Part shown: piece after piece, positions 48,396 to 56,457 of the stretch
How the letters are laid out: each line of letters opens with the position of its first letter
How positions within the stretch are numbered: the first letter of the stretch is position 1
From: Methanoculleus chikugoensis
Lineage (GTDB): Archaea; Halobacteriota; Methanomicrobia; Methanomicrobiales; Methanoculleaceae
Length of the DNA: 64,000 nucleotides
Reading direction: 5' to 3'
Assembly (NCBI RefSeq): GCF_019669965.1
Contig: NZ_AP019781.1
Location: 434,001-498,000 of the forward strand
Notes under the pieces: generated by a model
The model's database searches: none
What the model saw: only the letters and a program-made list of their open reading frames with translations
Told to the model about the DNA's origin: nothing
Position numbers and translations under genes: made by a program

Positions 48396-48583
48396 GCTCT
48401 TCGCGTCCTTCGCGGCTTCGCGTGAGTTAACGGGTGCAGTTAATGATACAGCCTCACGCGAAGAACGCGAAGCCGCGAAGTGTGACTGGCCGAAGGGTGC
48501 GACGGACGGACGCCCGGAGATTGAGAAACCCGAAGGGTTTAGAGTCAGGAGCGTGAGCACCGTCAGGTGCGAAGTGACGACTC
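48396..48583. repeat. Dispersed hairpin repeat, locus D
   Basis: Left arm CTCTTCGCGTCCTTCGCGGC, continuing to TTCGCGTGAG (48426). Then a spacer with TGATACAGCCTCACGCGAAG, and AACGCGAAGCCGCGAAG. The inner part has hairpin GAGAAACCC-gaag-GGGTTT (48523-48540), the same stem as in unit 3 of the 23001 array. It is followed by GGAGCGTGAG and CACC-gtca-GGTG with CGAAGTGACGAC. It carries parts of at least two units and sits just downstream of the mcr operon. Confidence 0.8.
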
Positions 48584-48674
48584 CCCTGCAATCCCTTCTC
48601 ATCCCCACCAAACCCCCTATATCGCCGGACCTCCAACACTCCCGTAAGAGAAACCCGGAGGAGGAGTTCATAAC

Positions 48675-49760
48675 ATGACAACCGGCGGCAGGATCGTCCT
48701 GCACGTGGATATGGACAGTTTCTTCGCCTCGGTCGAGGTCCGCCGCAATCCGTCCCTTGCCGGGAAGCCGGTGATCGTGGGTGCCGACCCGAAGGGAGGG
48801 GCGGGCCGCGGGGTCGTGAGCACCTGCTCCTACGAGGCCCGCCGCTACGGGGTGCACTCCGGCATGCCGATCTCCCGGGCATTCGACCTCTGCCCGCACG
48901 GCGTCTATCTTCCGGTGGATCACGCCTTTTACACCGGAGTCTCGGAAGGGATCATGGCGATCCTCTCCCGGCACGCCGGGCGCATCGAGCAGATGAGCAT
49001 CGACGAGGCCTACCTCGATGTCAGCGATGCCGGGAGTTTCGCGGAGGCGGGAGCGCTTGCCGCCGCGATCAAGCGGGAGGTCCGGGAAGAGACGGGGCTC
49101 ACCTGCTCGGTGGGAGTCGCTCCGGGCAAGGCCGTGGCGAAGATCGCCTCCGACTACCAGAAGCCCGACGGACTGACGGTCGTCCGCCCGGACGAGGTCG
49201 CCGGATTCCTCGCTCCCCTGCCGGTAGGGAAGATCCCCGGGATCGGGAAGAAGACCGGCGAGGATCTCCGGCAGATGGGCATCCTGACCATCGGCGACCT
49301 TGCACGCCGCGACGTCCAGGGGATCGTCGCCCGGCTGGGGAGATCCGGCGTCCGGGTGCACCGCCTCGCCCGGGGCATCGACGACGGCGAGGTGCAGGGG
49401 AGGGAGGGGTGCAAATCCATCTCCCGGGAGACGACGTTCGAAGCGGATACCGCCGACCCGTCGCTCCTCGCGGGGACCCTCGCCGAACTTGCGGACGACG
49501 TCGCCGGGACGCTCCGTGCCGAGAACCTCCGGTGCCGCACCGTCACGGTCAAGGTCAGGTACCGCGGCTTTCAGACGCATACCCGGTCCCGGACGCTCCC
49601 GCGGTTCACCGCCGACCCCGCGGCGATCCGGCAGGCCGCGTCCGGGCTGCTCGCCCCGTTCCTCAACGGCGAGCCGGTCCGGCTCCTCGGGGTCAGGCTC
49701 TCGACGCTCGAGGGCGGGCGCACCCGGCAGGCGTCGATCGACGAGTTTTTCTCCCCCTGA
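48675..49760 (+). CDS. dinB: DNA polymerase IV (Y-family)
   Basis: 361 residues. The catalytic acids are in VLHVDMDSFFASVEVRRNP and MSIDEAYLDVSD, with YEARRYGVHSGMP in the fingers. The thumb has KIPGIGKKTGEDLRQMGI, and a little-finger domain follows. The C-terminus QASIDEFFSP resembles a PCNA-interacting peptide. It performs translesion DNA synthesis. ATG 48675 follows GGAGGAGTTCATAAC. Confidence 0.95.
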   Translation: MTTGGRIVLHVDMDSFFASVEVRRNPSLAGKPVIVGADPKGGAGRGVVSTCSYEARRYGVHSGMPISRAFDLCPHGVYLPVDHAFYTGVSEGIMAILSRHAGRIEQMSIDEAYLDVSDAGSFAEAGALAAAIKREVREETGLTCSVGVAPGKAVAKIASDYQKPDGLTVVRPDEVAGFLAPLPVGKIPGIGKKTGEDLRQMGILTIGDLARRDVQGIVARLGRSGVRVHRLARGIDDGEVQGREGCKSISRETTFEADTADPSLLAGTLAELADDVAGTLRAENLRCRTVTVKVRYRGFQTHTRSRTLPRFTADPAAIRQAASGLLAPFLNGEPVRLLGVRLSTLEGGRTRQASIDEFFSP

Positions 49761-49919
49761 CAGGTCACGCGGGGCGGGTTCTGCACGGATAGCGACCTGC
49801 TGATCATGGAAAACTGCTTCATTCAGCCCTGGACGGTAATCTGTTAATGGGGAGAAGAAGATTTTTACAGTGCCGTGGGGCGAACCTTCTTTACGTGCGG
49901 TGCCCACCATGGTGCCGGC

Positions 49920-50750
49920 ATGCCCGACCTCTGGACCCTGCTCCTCGCCGCCGTCATCCTCCTCCTCTTCGCGGTGCCGGTCGTCCAGCAGCAGGTGACC
50001 CGGGCTCGTCGCCTGCGGGCGATCCGGGATCTCGAAGCCGAGCGGCACACCCGGGTCATCGCCCTCATCCACCGGCAGGAGCGGATAGGTTTTCTCGGCA
50101 TCCCGCTCTTCCGCTACATCGACATCAACGACTCCGAGGAGGTCCTCCGGGCGATACGGCTCACCGCCCCGGAGATGCCGATCGACTTCATCGTCCACAC
50201 CCCCGGCGGCCTGGTTCTCTCGTCGGAGCAGATCGCGATGGCGCTCCGGCGCCATAAGGGGAAAGTGACGATCTTCGTTCCCCATTATGCCATGTCGGGC
50301 GGGACGCTCCTCTGCCTCGCCGCCGACGAGGTGGCGATGGACGAGAACGCCGTGCTCGGCCCGGTCGACCCCCGGATCGGGGAGTACCCGGCGGCATCGC
50401 TCCTGCGGGTTCCGCGCTTAAAACCCCCGGAGGAGATCGATGACGAGACGTTCATTCTGGTCGACATCGCGGCGAAGGCCCAGACCCAGATGCGGGAGTT
50501 CGTGACCGTTCTCCTCCGGGAGCGGATGGAAGCCGGGCGGGCCGACCGTCTCGCACGCCTGCTCTCCGAAGGGACGTGGACGCACGACTACCCGATAACC
50601 TTCGAACAGGCCCGGGAACTCGGACTCCCCGTCACATCAGGCATGCCTGTCGGGATCTACCGGCTGATGGATCTCTTCCCTCAGGCGATGCCCCGCCGGC
50701 CGTCGGTCGCCTACGTCCCGATCCCCTACCGGGAAGAGAAGAAGGAGTGA
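49920..50750 (+). CDS. Membrane-anchored Clp-fold serine protease-like protein (SDH/DUF114 family)
   Basis: 276 residues. One N-terminal membrane helix (LWTLLLAAVILLLFAVPVV) precedes a ClpP/SppA-like domain: FIVHTPGGLVLSSEQIAMAL, then HYAMSGGTLLCLAADEVAMDENAVLGPVDPR. The nucleophile is probably the Ser in SGGT, and the His and Lys/Asp partners are in the same stretch. It is related to archaeal DUF114 proteins annotated as SDH proteinases. ATG 49920 is taken because the helix starts there; the upstream in-frame ATG 49875 adds a Cys/His-rich stretch unlike the family. Confidence 0.87.
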   Translation: MPDLWTLLLAAVILLLFAVPVVQQQVTRARRLRAIRDLEAERHTRVIALIHRQERIGFLGIPLFRYIDINDSEEVLRAIRLTAPEMPIDFIVHTPGGLVLSSEQIAMALRRHKGKVTIFVPHYAMSGGTLLCLAADEVAMDENAVLGPVDPRIGEYPAASLLRVPRLKPPEEIDDETFILVDIAAKAQTQMREFVTVLLRERMEAGRADRLARLLSEGTWTHDYPITFEQARELGLPVTSGMPVGIYRLMDLFPQAMPRRPSVAYVPIPYREEKKE

Positions 50751-50851
50751 CGTTTTGCCGCAACTCCCGCAAAAGCAATTTCTATGCCCCGATGCCAACA
50801 CTTCTCTGTCCGCGCTGCACGCCCGCGGCTGTGCCGGACAGGAGGCAGTTA

Positions 50852-51280
50852 ATGACGACTACAACGACAATGCGTTCGGTTTTCGCGTGCCTGTTTATCG
50901 CGGCGGCGCTCCTCTCCGCCGGGTGCACCGGAGAAGAGGAGCCTTTTACGGGGCAGGCGGCCACGGAGTTCCGGAGCGAGACCTCCGGTTACGACGATCG
51001 TGTGGAGTTCCGGTTCGTCCCGAACTCCGATGAACCGGGAACCTACAGCGCTATCTATACGCTCGAGCGGGACGTCTCGTGGGGCACGACGACCGAGACC
51101 CGGGAGAACGTGCGATACGAGGATATATCTCGTGCCAGCCCCATCGAGATCGTGGTCCCGCGCGAGGCCCCCCTGGGCCGCGTAGCACTTGATATCGAGA
51201 TCCGGAACGCCGCAGGCGACGTCCTGCACCGGAGCCGGACGTCCGTAGCCCCCGCGACGCCCGTCCCGATACCGCCGTGA
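50852..51280 (+). CDS. Predicted lipoprotein of unknown function
   Basis: 142 residues. The signal peptide is MRSVFACLFIAAALLSAGC with lipobox LSAGC, so Cys25 should be lipid-linked on the outer face. The mature part is a small beta-rich domain (EFRFVPNSDEPGTYSAIYTLE, then VALDIEIRNAAGD), ending in Pro-rich sequence. GGAGG (50841-50845) lies 6 nt before ATG 50852 and fixes this start over ATG 50801, which would put a CPRC-containing stretch before the signal peptide. No family recognised. Confidence 0.78.
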   Translation: MTTTTTMRSVFACLFIAAALLSAGCTGEEEPFTGQAATEFRSETSGYDDRVEFRFVPNSDEPGTYSAIYTLERDVSWGTTTETRENVRYEDISRASPIEIVVPREAPLGRVALDIEIRNAAGDVLHRSRTSVAPATPVPIPP

Positions 51281-51341
51281 TCCGCGGAATGGGGGACAAA
51301 CCCACCACTTATCCCGTCCCGCAACCCACCTTCTTTAGATC

Positions 51342-51773
51342 GTGAGCACCGACATTCAACTCTGCCTGGACGCGTTTGATCGTTCGCGCCCCTCTCTTTG
51401 CGGGGACGATCCCGTCCGGAACGGTTTTCGCCGGCTCTGCTGCCGCTGCCCGTTTGCCGTGAGGGGCAGGCCCCTCATCTACTGCGAACGATTCGAGACC
51501 CCCATCCGGGCGCGGGAGAAGTACGGCCTCCCGGGGTGGAAGGAGATTCGGAGCGCCGTGCTTGAACGCGACGGGCAGCGATGCTCTGTCTGCGGCGGGG
51601 GAGAGGACCTCCACATCCACCACATCGACCACAACCCCACGAACGACGACCTGGAGAACCTCATCACGCTCTGCGGCATCTGTCATGCCCGGGTGCATAC
51701 CGAACTCCGCCGCGAGGGAGGGGCAGGGAGGGTGGCGCGGGTGCTTCCGGCAGCACGGCGTCGTTTGAGGTGA
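51342..51773 (+). CDS. HNH endonuclease-domain protein
   Basis: 143 residues from GTG 51342. A Cys-rich N-terminal part (RRLCCRCPFAVRGRPLIYC) precedes the HNH motif CSVCGGGEDLHIHHIDHNPTNDDLENLITLCGICHARVH, whose two CxxC pairs hold zinc and whose His-His and Asn form the active site. Stand-alone HNH proteins are DNA nucleases, sometimes in defence or mobile elements, but no mobile-element context is seen. The Cys-rich front could be a second metal site. Confidence 0.85.
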   Translation: MSTDIQLCLDAFDRSRPSLCGDDPVRNGFRRLCCRCPFAVRGRPLIYCERFETPIRAREKYGLPGWKEIRSAVLERDGQRCSVCGGGEDLHIHHIDHNPTNDDLENLITLCGICHARVHTELRREGGAGRVARVLPAARRRLR

Positions 51774-51882
51774 CGCACCCGGCAGGACTTCCCCGAAAGC
51801 CGGCAGGTCTACCTGCCGGGTCCTGCTCCGGGGGTAACGGTTATATGATATGCGCGCTACCAGTTGCCTGACCATGGGGGGA

Positions 51883-52722
51883 ATGTCCGGCGTGAGCATC
51901 ACCGAGAGACTCTTCGGCAGGAGCGAACCCGAGGGCCGGGAAGACGCCTGCACCGATACCACAGTGAGCAGGAAAGCCGTCTCCCTTGCGCAGCAAGGGC
52001 GGTTCGGCGAGGCGATCGACTGTTTCGACCGGGTGCTCAAGGATGATCCGGCAAACGTGAAGATGTGGAACAACAAAGGGGTCTTTCTCGATCTCCTGGG
52101 ACGGGACCAGGATGCACTGGACTGCTGGGGGAAGGCGCTCTCGATTGACCCGGATTTTGCTCCCGCCTGGGTCTCCCGGGGGATGCTGCACCGGCGCCGC
52201 AACCGGCTCGATGAGGCGCTCGCCTGCTACGACCGGGCCGTGGAGCTCAACCCGGACTCCGCGGTCGCCTGGTACAACCGGAGCGGCGTCTTCGTCGCGA
52301 TGCACCGTCTGGACGATGCGATCGCCTGTTACGAGCGGGTTCTCGCGATCGATCCCCACTTCGTGGCGGCCTGGGCGGATCTCGGCTACGCCCACTTCCT
52401 CCAGCACCGGCATGAGGAGGCAATCGCCTGCTACGACCGCGCCATTGCCGACGATCCCGGGAGTGTCCGGGTCTGGAGCCTGAAGGGCGGCGCCCTGTAC
52501 GCGCTCGGCGAGTACCGCAAAGCGCTCGAGTGCTTTGATAAAGTGCTCTCGATCGACCCGAAGTACGCCGCCGGGTGGAGCATGAAGTGCAGCGTCCTCT
52601 ACCACCTCGGTATGTACCGGCACGCGCTTGCGTGCGCCGACAAGGCGCTCGAGATAAACCCCTCCTGCGAGTTGACCGCACAGGTCAGAAAGATGCTCCT
52701 CTCTCTTATCCAGAAGTGGTGA
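51883..52722 (+). CDS. TPR repeat protein
   Basis: About 279 residues made of some seven tetratricopeptide repeats in register every 34 residues, each with the W/LG/Y...A/P pattern. Examples are AVSLAQQGRFGEAIDCFDRVL, DPANVKMWNNKGVFLDLLG and NPDSAVAWYNRSGVFVAM. It is a scaffold for protein-protein contacts. The first residues (ITERLFGRSEP) match the relic at 28307. ATG 51883, ATG 51874 and GTG 51892 are all possible starts; a TATA-like GGTTATATGATA lies at about 51838-51849. Confidence 0.88.
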   Translation: MSGVSITERLFGRSEPEGREDACTDTTVSRKAVSLAQQGRFGEAIDCFDRVLKDDPANVKMWNNKGVFLDLLGRDQDALDCWGKALSIDPDFAPAWVSRGMLHRRRNRLDEALACYDRAVELNPDSAVAWYNRSGVFVAMHRLDDAIACYERVLAIDPHFVAAWADLGYAHFLQHRHEEAIACYDRAIADDPGSVRVWSLKGGALYALGEYRKALECFDKVLSIDPKYAAGWSMKCSVLYHLGMYRHALACADKALEINPSCELTAQVRKMLLSLIQKW

Positions 52723-52853
52723 GGGGCCCCCGGATCTTTTAGGAAGGTTGACGCCTCCGGCCGTCCAACCGCGAACCACTGCGCCGGGAACTCTCCCCCC
52801 GGGGAGACTCCGACCGTCTATTACCCGGCGGCGCCAACAGGTTGATGTAGTCC

Positions 52854-53708
52854 ATGCCGGTCGATCAGATCCCTATAGGCACGTTCTCGCGAATCACGCA
52901 CCTCTCGCAGAAAGCGCTCCGCCTCTATGACGAACGAGGACTCCTCGTCCCCGCGGCAAGAGACATCTGCACGGGGTACCGCTACTACACGTTCGCCCAG
53001 GTCGAGCGGGGCATCCGTATCCGGCACCTGCTCTGGCTCGGGTTCGGTCTCTCCGAGGTGGAAGCCATCCTGGAGGCGCGGGAGCGCGGCGATGCCGGGA
53101 CGATCCGGGAACACTTCGCACGGCGTCTCGCTGAAACCGAGCGGGAGATCGGGCGGCTGCATGCGATTGCAGAGGTCCTGCGGACGCAGGACCCGCTGAA
53201 CGGAGGATTCCGTATGTCGATTACCGAACCTGTTATCAAGGATATCCCCGCCACGCGGGCGCTTTCCCGCCGGGAACGGGGTGTTTACCAGGAGGCGATT
53301 CCGAGAATGATCGGGGAAATCTGCGCTTATGTCTATCCTGCCGACGGGCGGCAGCCCGCTGCAAAGGTGACCGGGCCGATCATGTTCATCTGCCACGACG
53401 AGGAGTACCGGGAGACGGACGCAGATATCGAGGTCGCGCTCCCGATCGCCGGGTCCGTCAACCTCGACGGAACCGCCATCGGGGTCGTGACCCTTCCGGC
53501 CGGCCGGTTCGCCTCGGTGCTCCACACGGGCCCCTATCCCGGCGTGGGGAAGGCGTACGAGCGGCTCTTCGCCTACATGAACGAGCACCGCCTCGTGCCG
53601 GCCGGCCCCTCGCGGGAACTCTACCTCAACGACCCGGCGGAAGTGCCGGAGGACGAACTCCTGACCGAGGTCCAGTTCCCGGTGGAGGACCTTCCCCTGT
53701 CTCCCTGA
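52854..53708 (+). CDS. MerR-family regulator with GyrI-like effector domain (BmrR/BltR type)
   Basis: 284 residues. The N-terminal winged helix reads IGTFSRITHLSQKALRLYDERGLLVPA, then RYYTFAQVERGIRIRHLLWLGFGLSEV. A coiled-coil linker (about 90-115) leads to a GyrI-like ligand-binding domain from residue 120 (MSITEPVIKDIPATRAL, to EVPEDELLTEVQFPVE). Bacterial relatives sense hydrophobic drugs and activate efflux genes. No transporter lies beside it. Its stop is 5 bp from that of the convergent GH13 gene. Confidence 0.9.
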   Translation: MPVDQIPIGTFSRITHLSQKALRLYDERGLLVPAARDICTGYRYYTFAQVERGIRIRHLLWLGFGLSEVEAILEARERGDAGTIREHFARRLAETEREIGRLHAIAEVLRTQDPLNGGFRMSITEPVIKDIPATRALSRRERGVYQEAIPRMIGEICAYVYPADGRQPAAKVTGPIMFICHDEEYRETDADIEVALPIAGSVNLDGTAIGVVTLPAGRFASVLHTGPYPGVGKAYERLFAYMNEHRLVPAGPSRELYLNDPAEVPEDELLTEVQFPVEDLPLSP

Positions 53709-53713
53709 AGGGG

Positions 53714-55144
53714 TCACCCCTCCTCTGCGGCGACCTCGAAGACGTGGCGGCCCCACCCGGGGATGTCGAGGTAGAGCCCGGGGGAGAGGAGCCCCTCACC
53801 GTCCCGCTCGCACGCCGCCTGCCCGATGAGATCCCGGAGCCGGACAGCCTTCCCCGCGAGGTCCGCCCAGGGGAGCGGGACGTAACACTGGCCCCGGTCG
53901 GGGGCGTAGTTGACGGCGACGATGTAGCGCTCTCCCTCCCTCTCCCGGGCGAAGGCGATATACCCGTCGTGGGAGGGGTTCCCCTCCCATGCGGGGTTGC
54001 AGTCGAGGAGTCGCCACTCGCCGCCCCGGAACGGCGGCAGGCGCAGGCAGGCAACAAGCTGCCGGTAGAACTCTTCTATGGCCGGGTCGGCCGGCTCCTC
54101 CGGTTCCCGGCAGAGGTGGACGGGGGTCTTCTTCTGCCGCCCGGAGAACTGCCCTTCGTGAAAGAACCGCAGACCCGGGGCGAGGAAGGCGAGGACGGCG
54201 GCGGCCCGGTGCTGTTCCGGCGGAAAGACCGCCGCGGCCCGGTCCTCGTCGTGGTTCTCGAGGAACCGGGCGGACTTATCCTGGTATTCGGAATCCGCCC
54301 GGAGATGGTCCCGCACCGGCCGTGCTGTTCCGTTCCGGAGCCGGTCGTAGAGCCGTTTGTCGTAGGTGTAGTCGAACCCCTGCTCTTGCAGCGTCCACTC
54401 AAGATCCCAGTAGACCTCTGCCATGAAGAGGAAACCCGGGTGCTCGTTCCGGACGCTGTCGATCGCTCGGGGCCAGAAGGGCTCCATCTCCCGCCCCCAG
54501 GTCCGGCGGAAGACCTCCGGGAGGACGAGCATCGCCATATCGCACCGGAGGCCGTCGCACTGCCCTGCAATCGTCTGGAGTTCGACGATCATCGCGTCCT
54601 GCAAAGCAGGACTGCCGTAATCGAGCTGCAGGGTGTCGGGCCAACCGCCGGAGTAGGGGTCCCGGCCGTGGGCGAGGTTCCTGTCGGTGTCGCGGATGTA
54701 GTAGTCGGGATGGTCGCGCACCCAGGGGTGGTCGGGTGCGGTATGGTTCGGGACGAAGTCGAGCATGAGGAGGAGCCCCTCTTTGTGCAGGCGTTCGCGG
54801 AACCGCACGAGTGCCTCCGGATCCCCGAGGTCGGGGTGGAGCGAATAGCCACAGACGGCAAAAGGAGAGCCGCAGATGTCCTCCTCCTGGAGGTCGGGGA
54901 GCACGTCCCGGTAGCCGCGGAGCCACTGCTCGTTCGAGCCCGAGACCCGCCGCCCGGCCTCCCCGGTCTCCCAGGCCCCCATCAGGTAGACCCAGGAGAA
55001 GCCGCATCCGGCAAGCCTCGCGAGCCGGGAGTCGGGGATGTCGTCGAGCGTGAGGCGGCGCCCGGCCTTCCTCGCGAGGCGGCGGAGCAGGACGCGGGCG
55101 TTGACCTCGTAAAGAGAGGGGTGGCGTGGGGTGTGGACGTTCAT
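53714..55144 (-). CDS. Alpha-amylase family glycosyl hydrolase (GH13)
   Basis: 476 residues with a (beta/alpha)8 barrel. Conserved regions are LMLDFVPNHTAPDHPW, GLRCDMAMLV (nucleophile Asp), FMAEVYWDLEW (acid/base Glu) and ARFLENHDEDRAA (transition-state Asp). A C-terminal beta-domain (EGERYIVAVNYAPDRGQ) follows. No signal peptide, so intracellular. Relatives act on alpha-glucans or as sugar-phosphate/sucrose-type phosphorylases; the exact substrate is open. With the GH15 enzyme at 16767 it suggests glycogen or similar reserve use. Confidence 0.9.
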   Translation of the reverse strand: MNVHTPRHPSLYEVNARVLLRRLARKAGRRLTLDDIPDSRLARLAGCGFSWVYLMGAWETGEAGRRVSGSNEQWLRGYRDVLPDLQEEDICGSPFAVCGYSLHPDLGDPEALVRFRERLHKEGLLLMLDFVPNHTAPDHPWVRDHPDYYIRDTDRNLAHGRDPYSGGWPDTLQLDYGSPALQDAMIVELQTIAGQCDGLRCDMAMLVLPEVFRRTWGREMEPFWPRAIDSVRNEHPGFLFMAEVYWDLEWTLQEQGFDYTYDKRLYDRLRNGTARPVRDHLRADSEYQDKSARFLENHDEDRAAAVFPPEQHRAAAVLAFLAPGLRFFHEGQFSGRQKKTPVHLCREPEEPADPAIEEFYRQLVACLRLPPFRGGEWRLLDCNPAWEGNPSHDGYIAFAREREGERYIVAVNYAPDRGQCYVPLPWADLAGKAVRLRDLIGQAACERDGEGLLSPGLYLDIPGWGRHVFEVAAEEG

Positions 55145-55210
55145 GGCATCTCCCCGGATCCCGATGCGGATAGAGGTATCCCCGGTGAGGTGTCACACTC
55201 GTTGCCTTCA

Positions 55211-56425
55211 TCAGACAGCGGAATGCAGGTCGTCGTCCCGCTGGAACCCCCGGAATGACCGGTGTCCCTGGACTGCATCGATGACCCGGCCGTTCGTCGC
55301 CCGCATCATGGCTTCGAGAGGCAGATGTATCCGGGCATCCAGGCAGTTGTAGAGAAAGTTTCGCAACGTCTTCTCTGCTCGCAGTTCGGGGATGAGGCGG
55401 CGGTTGAGGAGGGTGGTATAGGTCTCGCCGAGCGGCGCACCGGACGTGAGGTGGCGGTCGACGGCGTGGGCGGCGAGTTCTGCGGTCCGGTGAGCATAGA
55501 AGATCCCTTCGCCGAGGATGGGGCTTGCAAACCCGCCCGCATCGCCGACGAGGACCGTCCCCTCGTGAACCGGGGAGGGGATATAATTGCCAAACGGCAA
55601 CGGGTATGCTGCCGGTTTCCGGTCGGCAAACGCTGCAAGGCCGATGGTGTTCAGGAACTCCCTGAAGCGCTCGGGGAGGGCTTTCCGGTTCTTCTGCAGC
55701 AGCCCCCCGAGCCCGACGATGATCGCTTCCCGGTTCGGGAAGACCCACCCGTAGCCCCACCGGCAGGCGTCAAGGACAAGGTGCGGTGTCGCGAGTTCGG
55801 CATCCAGCCGGATCGCCCCGTCCCCGTTCCTGAGCGCCTGAGCCTCCTTGCGGGGGATTGCAAGTTCCATGGCCCATCCGAGGTTCTCACGCCACCGGTC
55901 ATGCTCGAAGACGCTCTCCGGGAGGGAGCGGCGGACTCCGCTGTGAATCCCGTCGGCCCCGATGATGACCCGGCCGGTGTAACGGTCCCCATCCGAAGTC
56001 GTGACGGTCCGGCCGGCATGGTCGACTGCGGTGACTTCCACGCCCTCACGGACCTCCGTCCCGGCATCCACCGCCTTCCGGGCAAGGCAGGCGTCGTAAC
56101 GCTCCCGTTGAGTGAAATAGAACGGTTCGGCGAGATCCCCGGCGAGAACGCGGTTGCTCCCGACATAGAGTGCGTAGTCGGTCCCGGCGAAGTCGAGCAG
56201 CCCTTCCTCCCTGAGGGCGGGGACGGGCAGGTCAAAGACCCGGTCGAGGAACCGGATGGACTTCTGGCTGAGACAGCCGGCGCAGACTTTGTCCCGTGGA
56301 TACCTCTCCCTCTCCAGGAGTGCCACCCGGTATCCGAACCCCGCGAGCAGGTAGGCGGCGGTGCTCCCGGCGGGCCCGCCCCCGACAACAACCGCGTCAT
56401 AAGCCGGTAAATTATCCGTGTCCAT
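55211..56425 (-). CDS. Geranylgeranyl reductase-family FAD protein
   Basis: 404 residues. FAD-binding YDAVVVGGGPAGSTAAYLLA is followed by YPRDKVCAGCLSQKSIRFLD (the conserved Cys region), GADGIHSGVRRSLPE, WGYGWVFPNREAIIVGLGG and VLVGDAGGFASPILGEGIFYA. Archaeal members saturate the isoprenoid chains of membrane lipids or quinone-like compounds; others in this large family have different substrates. It is probably membrane-associated without a transmembrane helix. Upstream ablB-like gene on the same strand ends 33 bp before. Confidence 0.9.
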   Translation of the reverse strand: MDTDNLPAYDAVVVGGGPAGSTAAYLLAGFGYRVALLERERYPRDKVCAGCLSQKSIRFLDRVFDLPVPALREEGLLDFAGTDYALYVGSNRVLAGDLAEPFYFTQRERYDACLARKAVDAGTEVREGVEVTAVDHAGRTVTTSDGDRYTGRVIIGADGIHSGVRRSLPESVFEHDRWRENLGWAMELAIPRKEAQALRNGDGAIRLDAELATPHLVLDACRWGYGWVFPNREAIIVGLGGLLQKNRKALPERFREFLNTIGLAAFADRKPAAYPLPFGNYIPSPVHEGTVLVGDAGGFASPILGEGIFYAHRTAELAAHAVDRHLTSGAPLGETYTTLLNRRLIPELRAEKTLRNFLYNCLDARIHLPLEAMMRATNGRVIDAVQGHRSFRGFQRDDDLHSAV

Positions 56426-56457
56426 GTTTGGGTGGTAGTATGGATCCGGGACTTTGC

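Larger units (their letters stand above)
48155..48674. other. Intergenic region between mcrA and dinB
   Basis: About 520 bp. It holds the mcr terminator, an AT-rich patch (48262-48305) and repeat locus D. The last 60 bp contain ATATCGCC and GGAGGAGTT (48657-48665), the likely dinB control sequences. No protein is supported. Confidence 0.6.

Noticed and set aside
50801-50851. Upstream start of the lipoprotein giving a CPRC-containing N-terminus
   Set aside because: It would place 17 residues before a complete signal peptide. The GGAGG site clearly serves ATG 50852.
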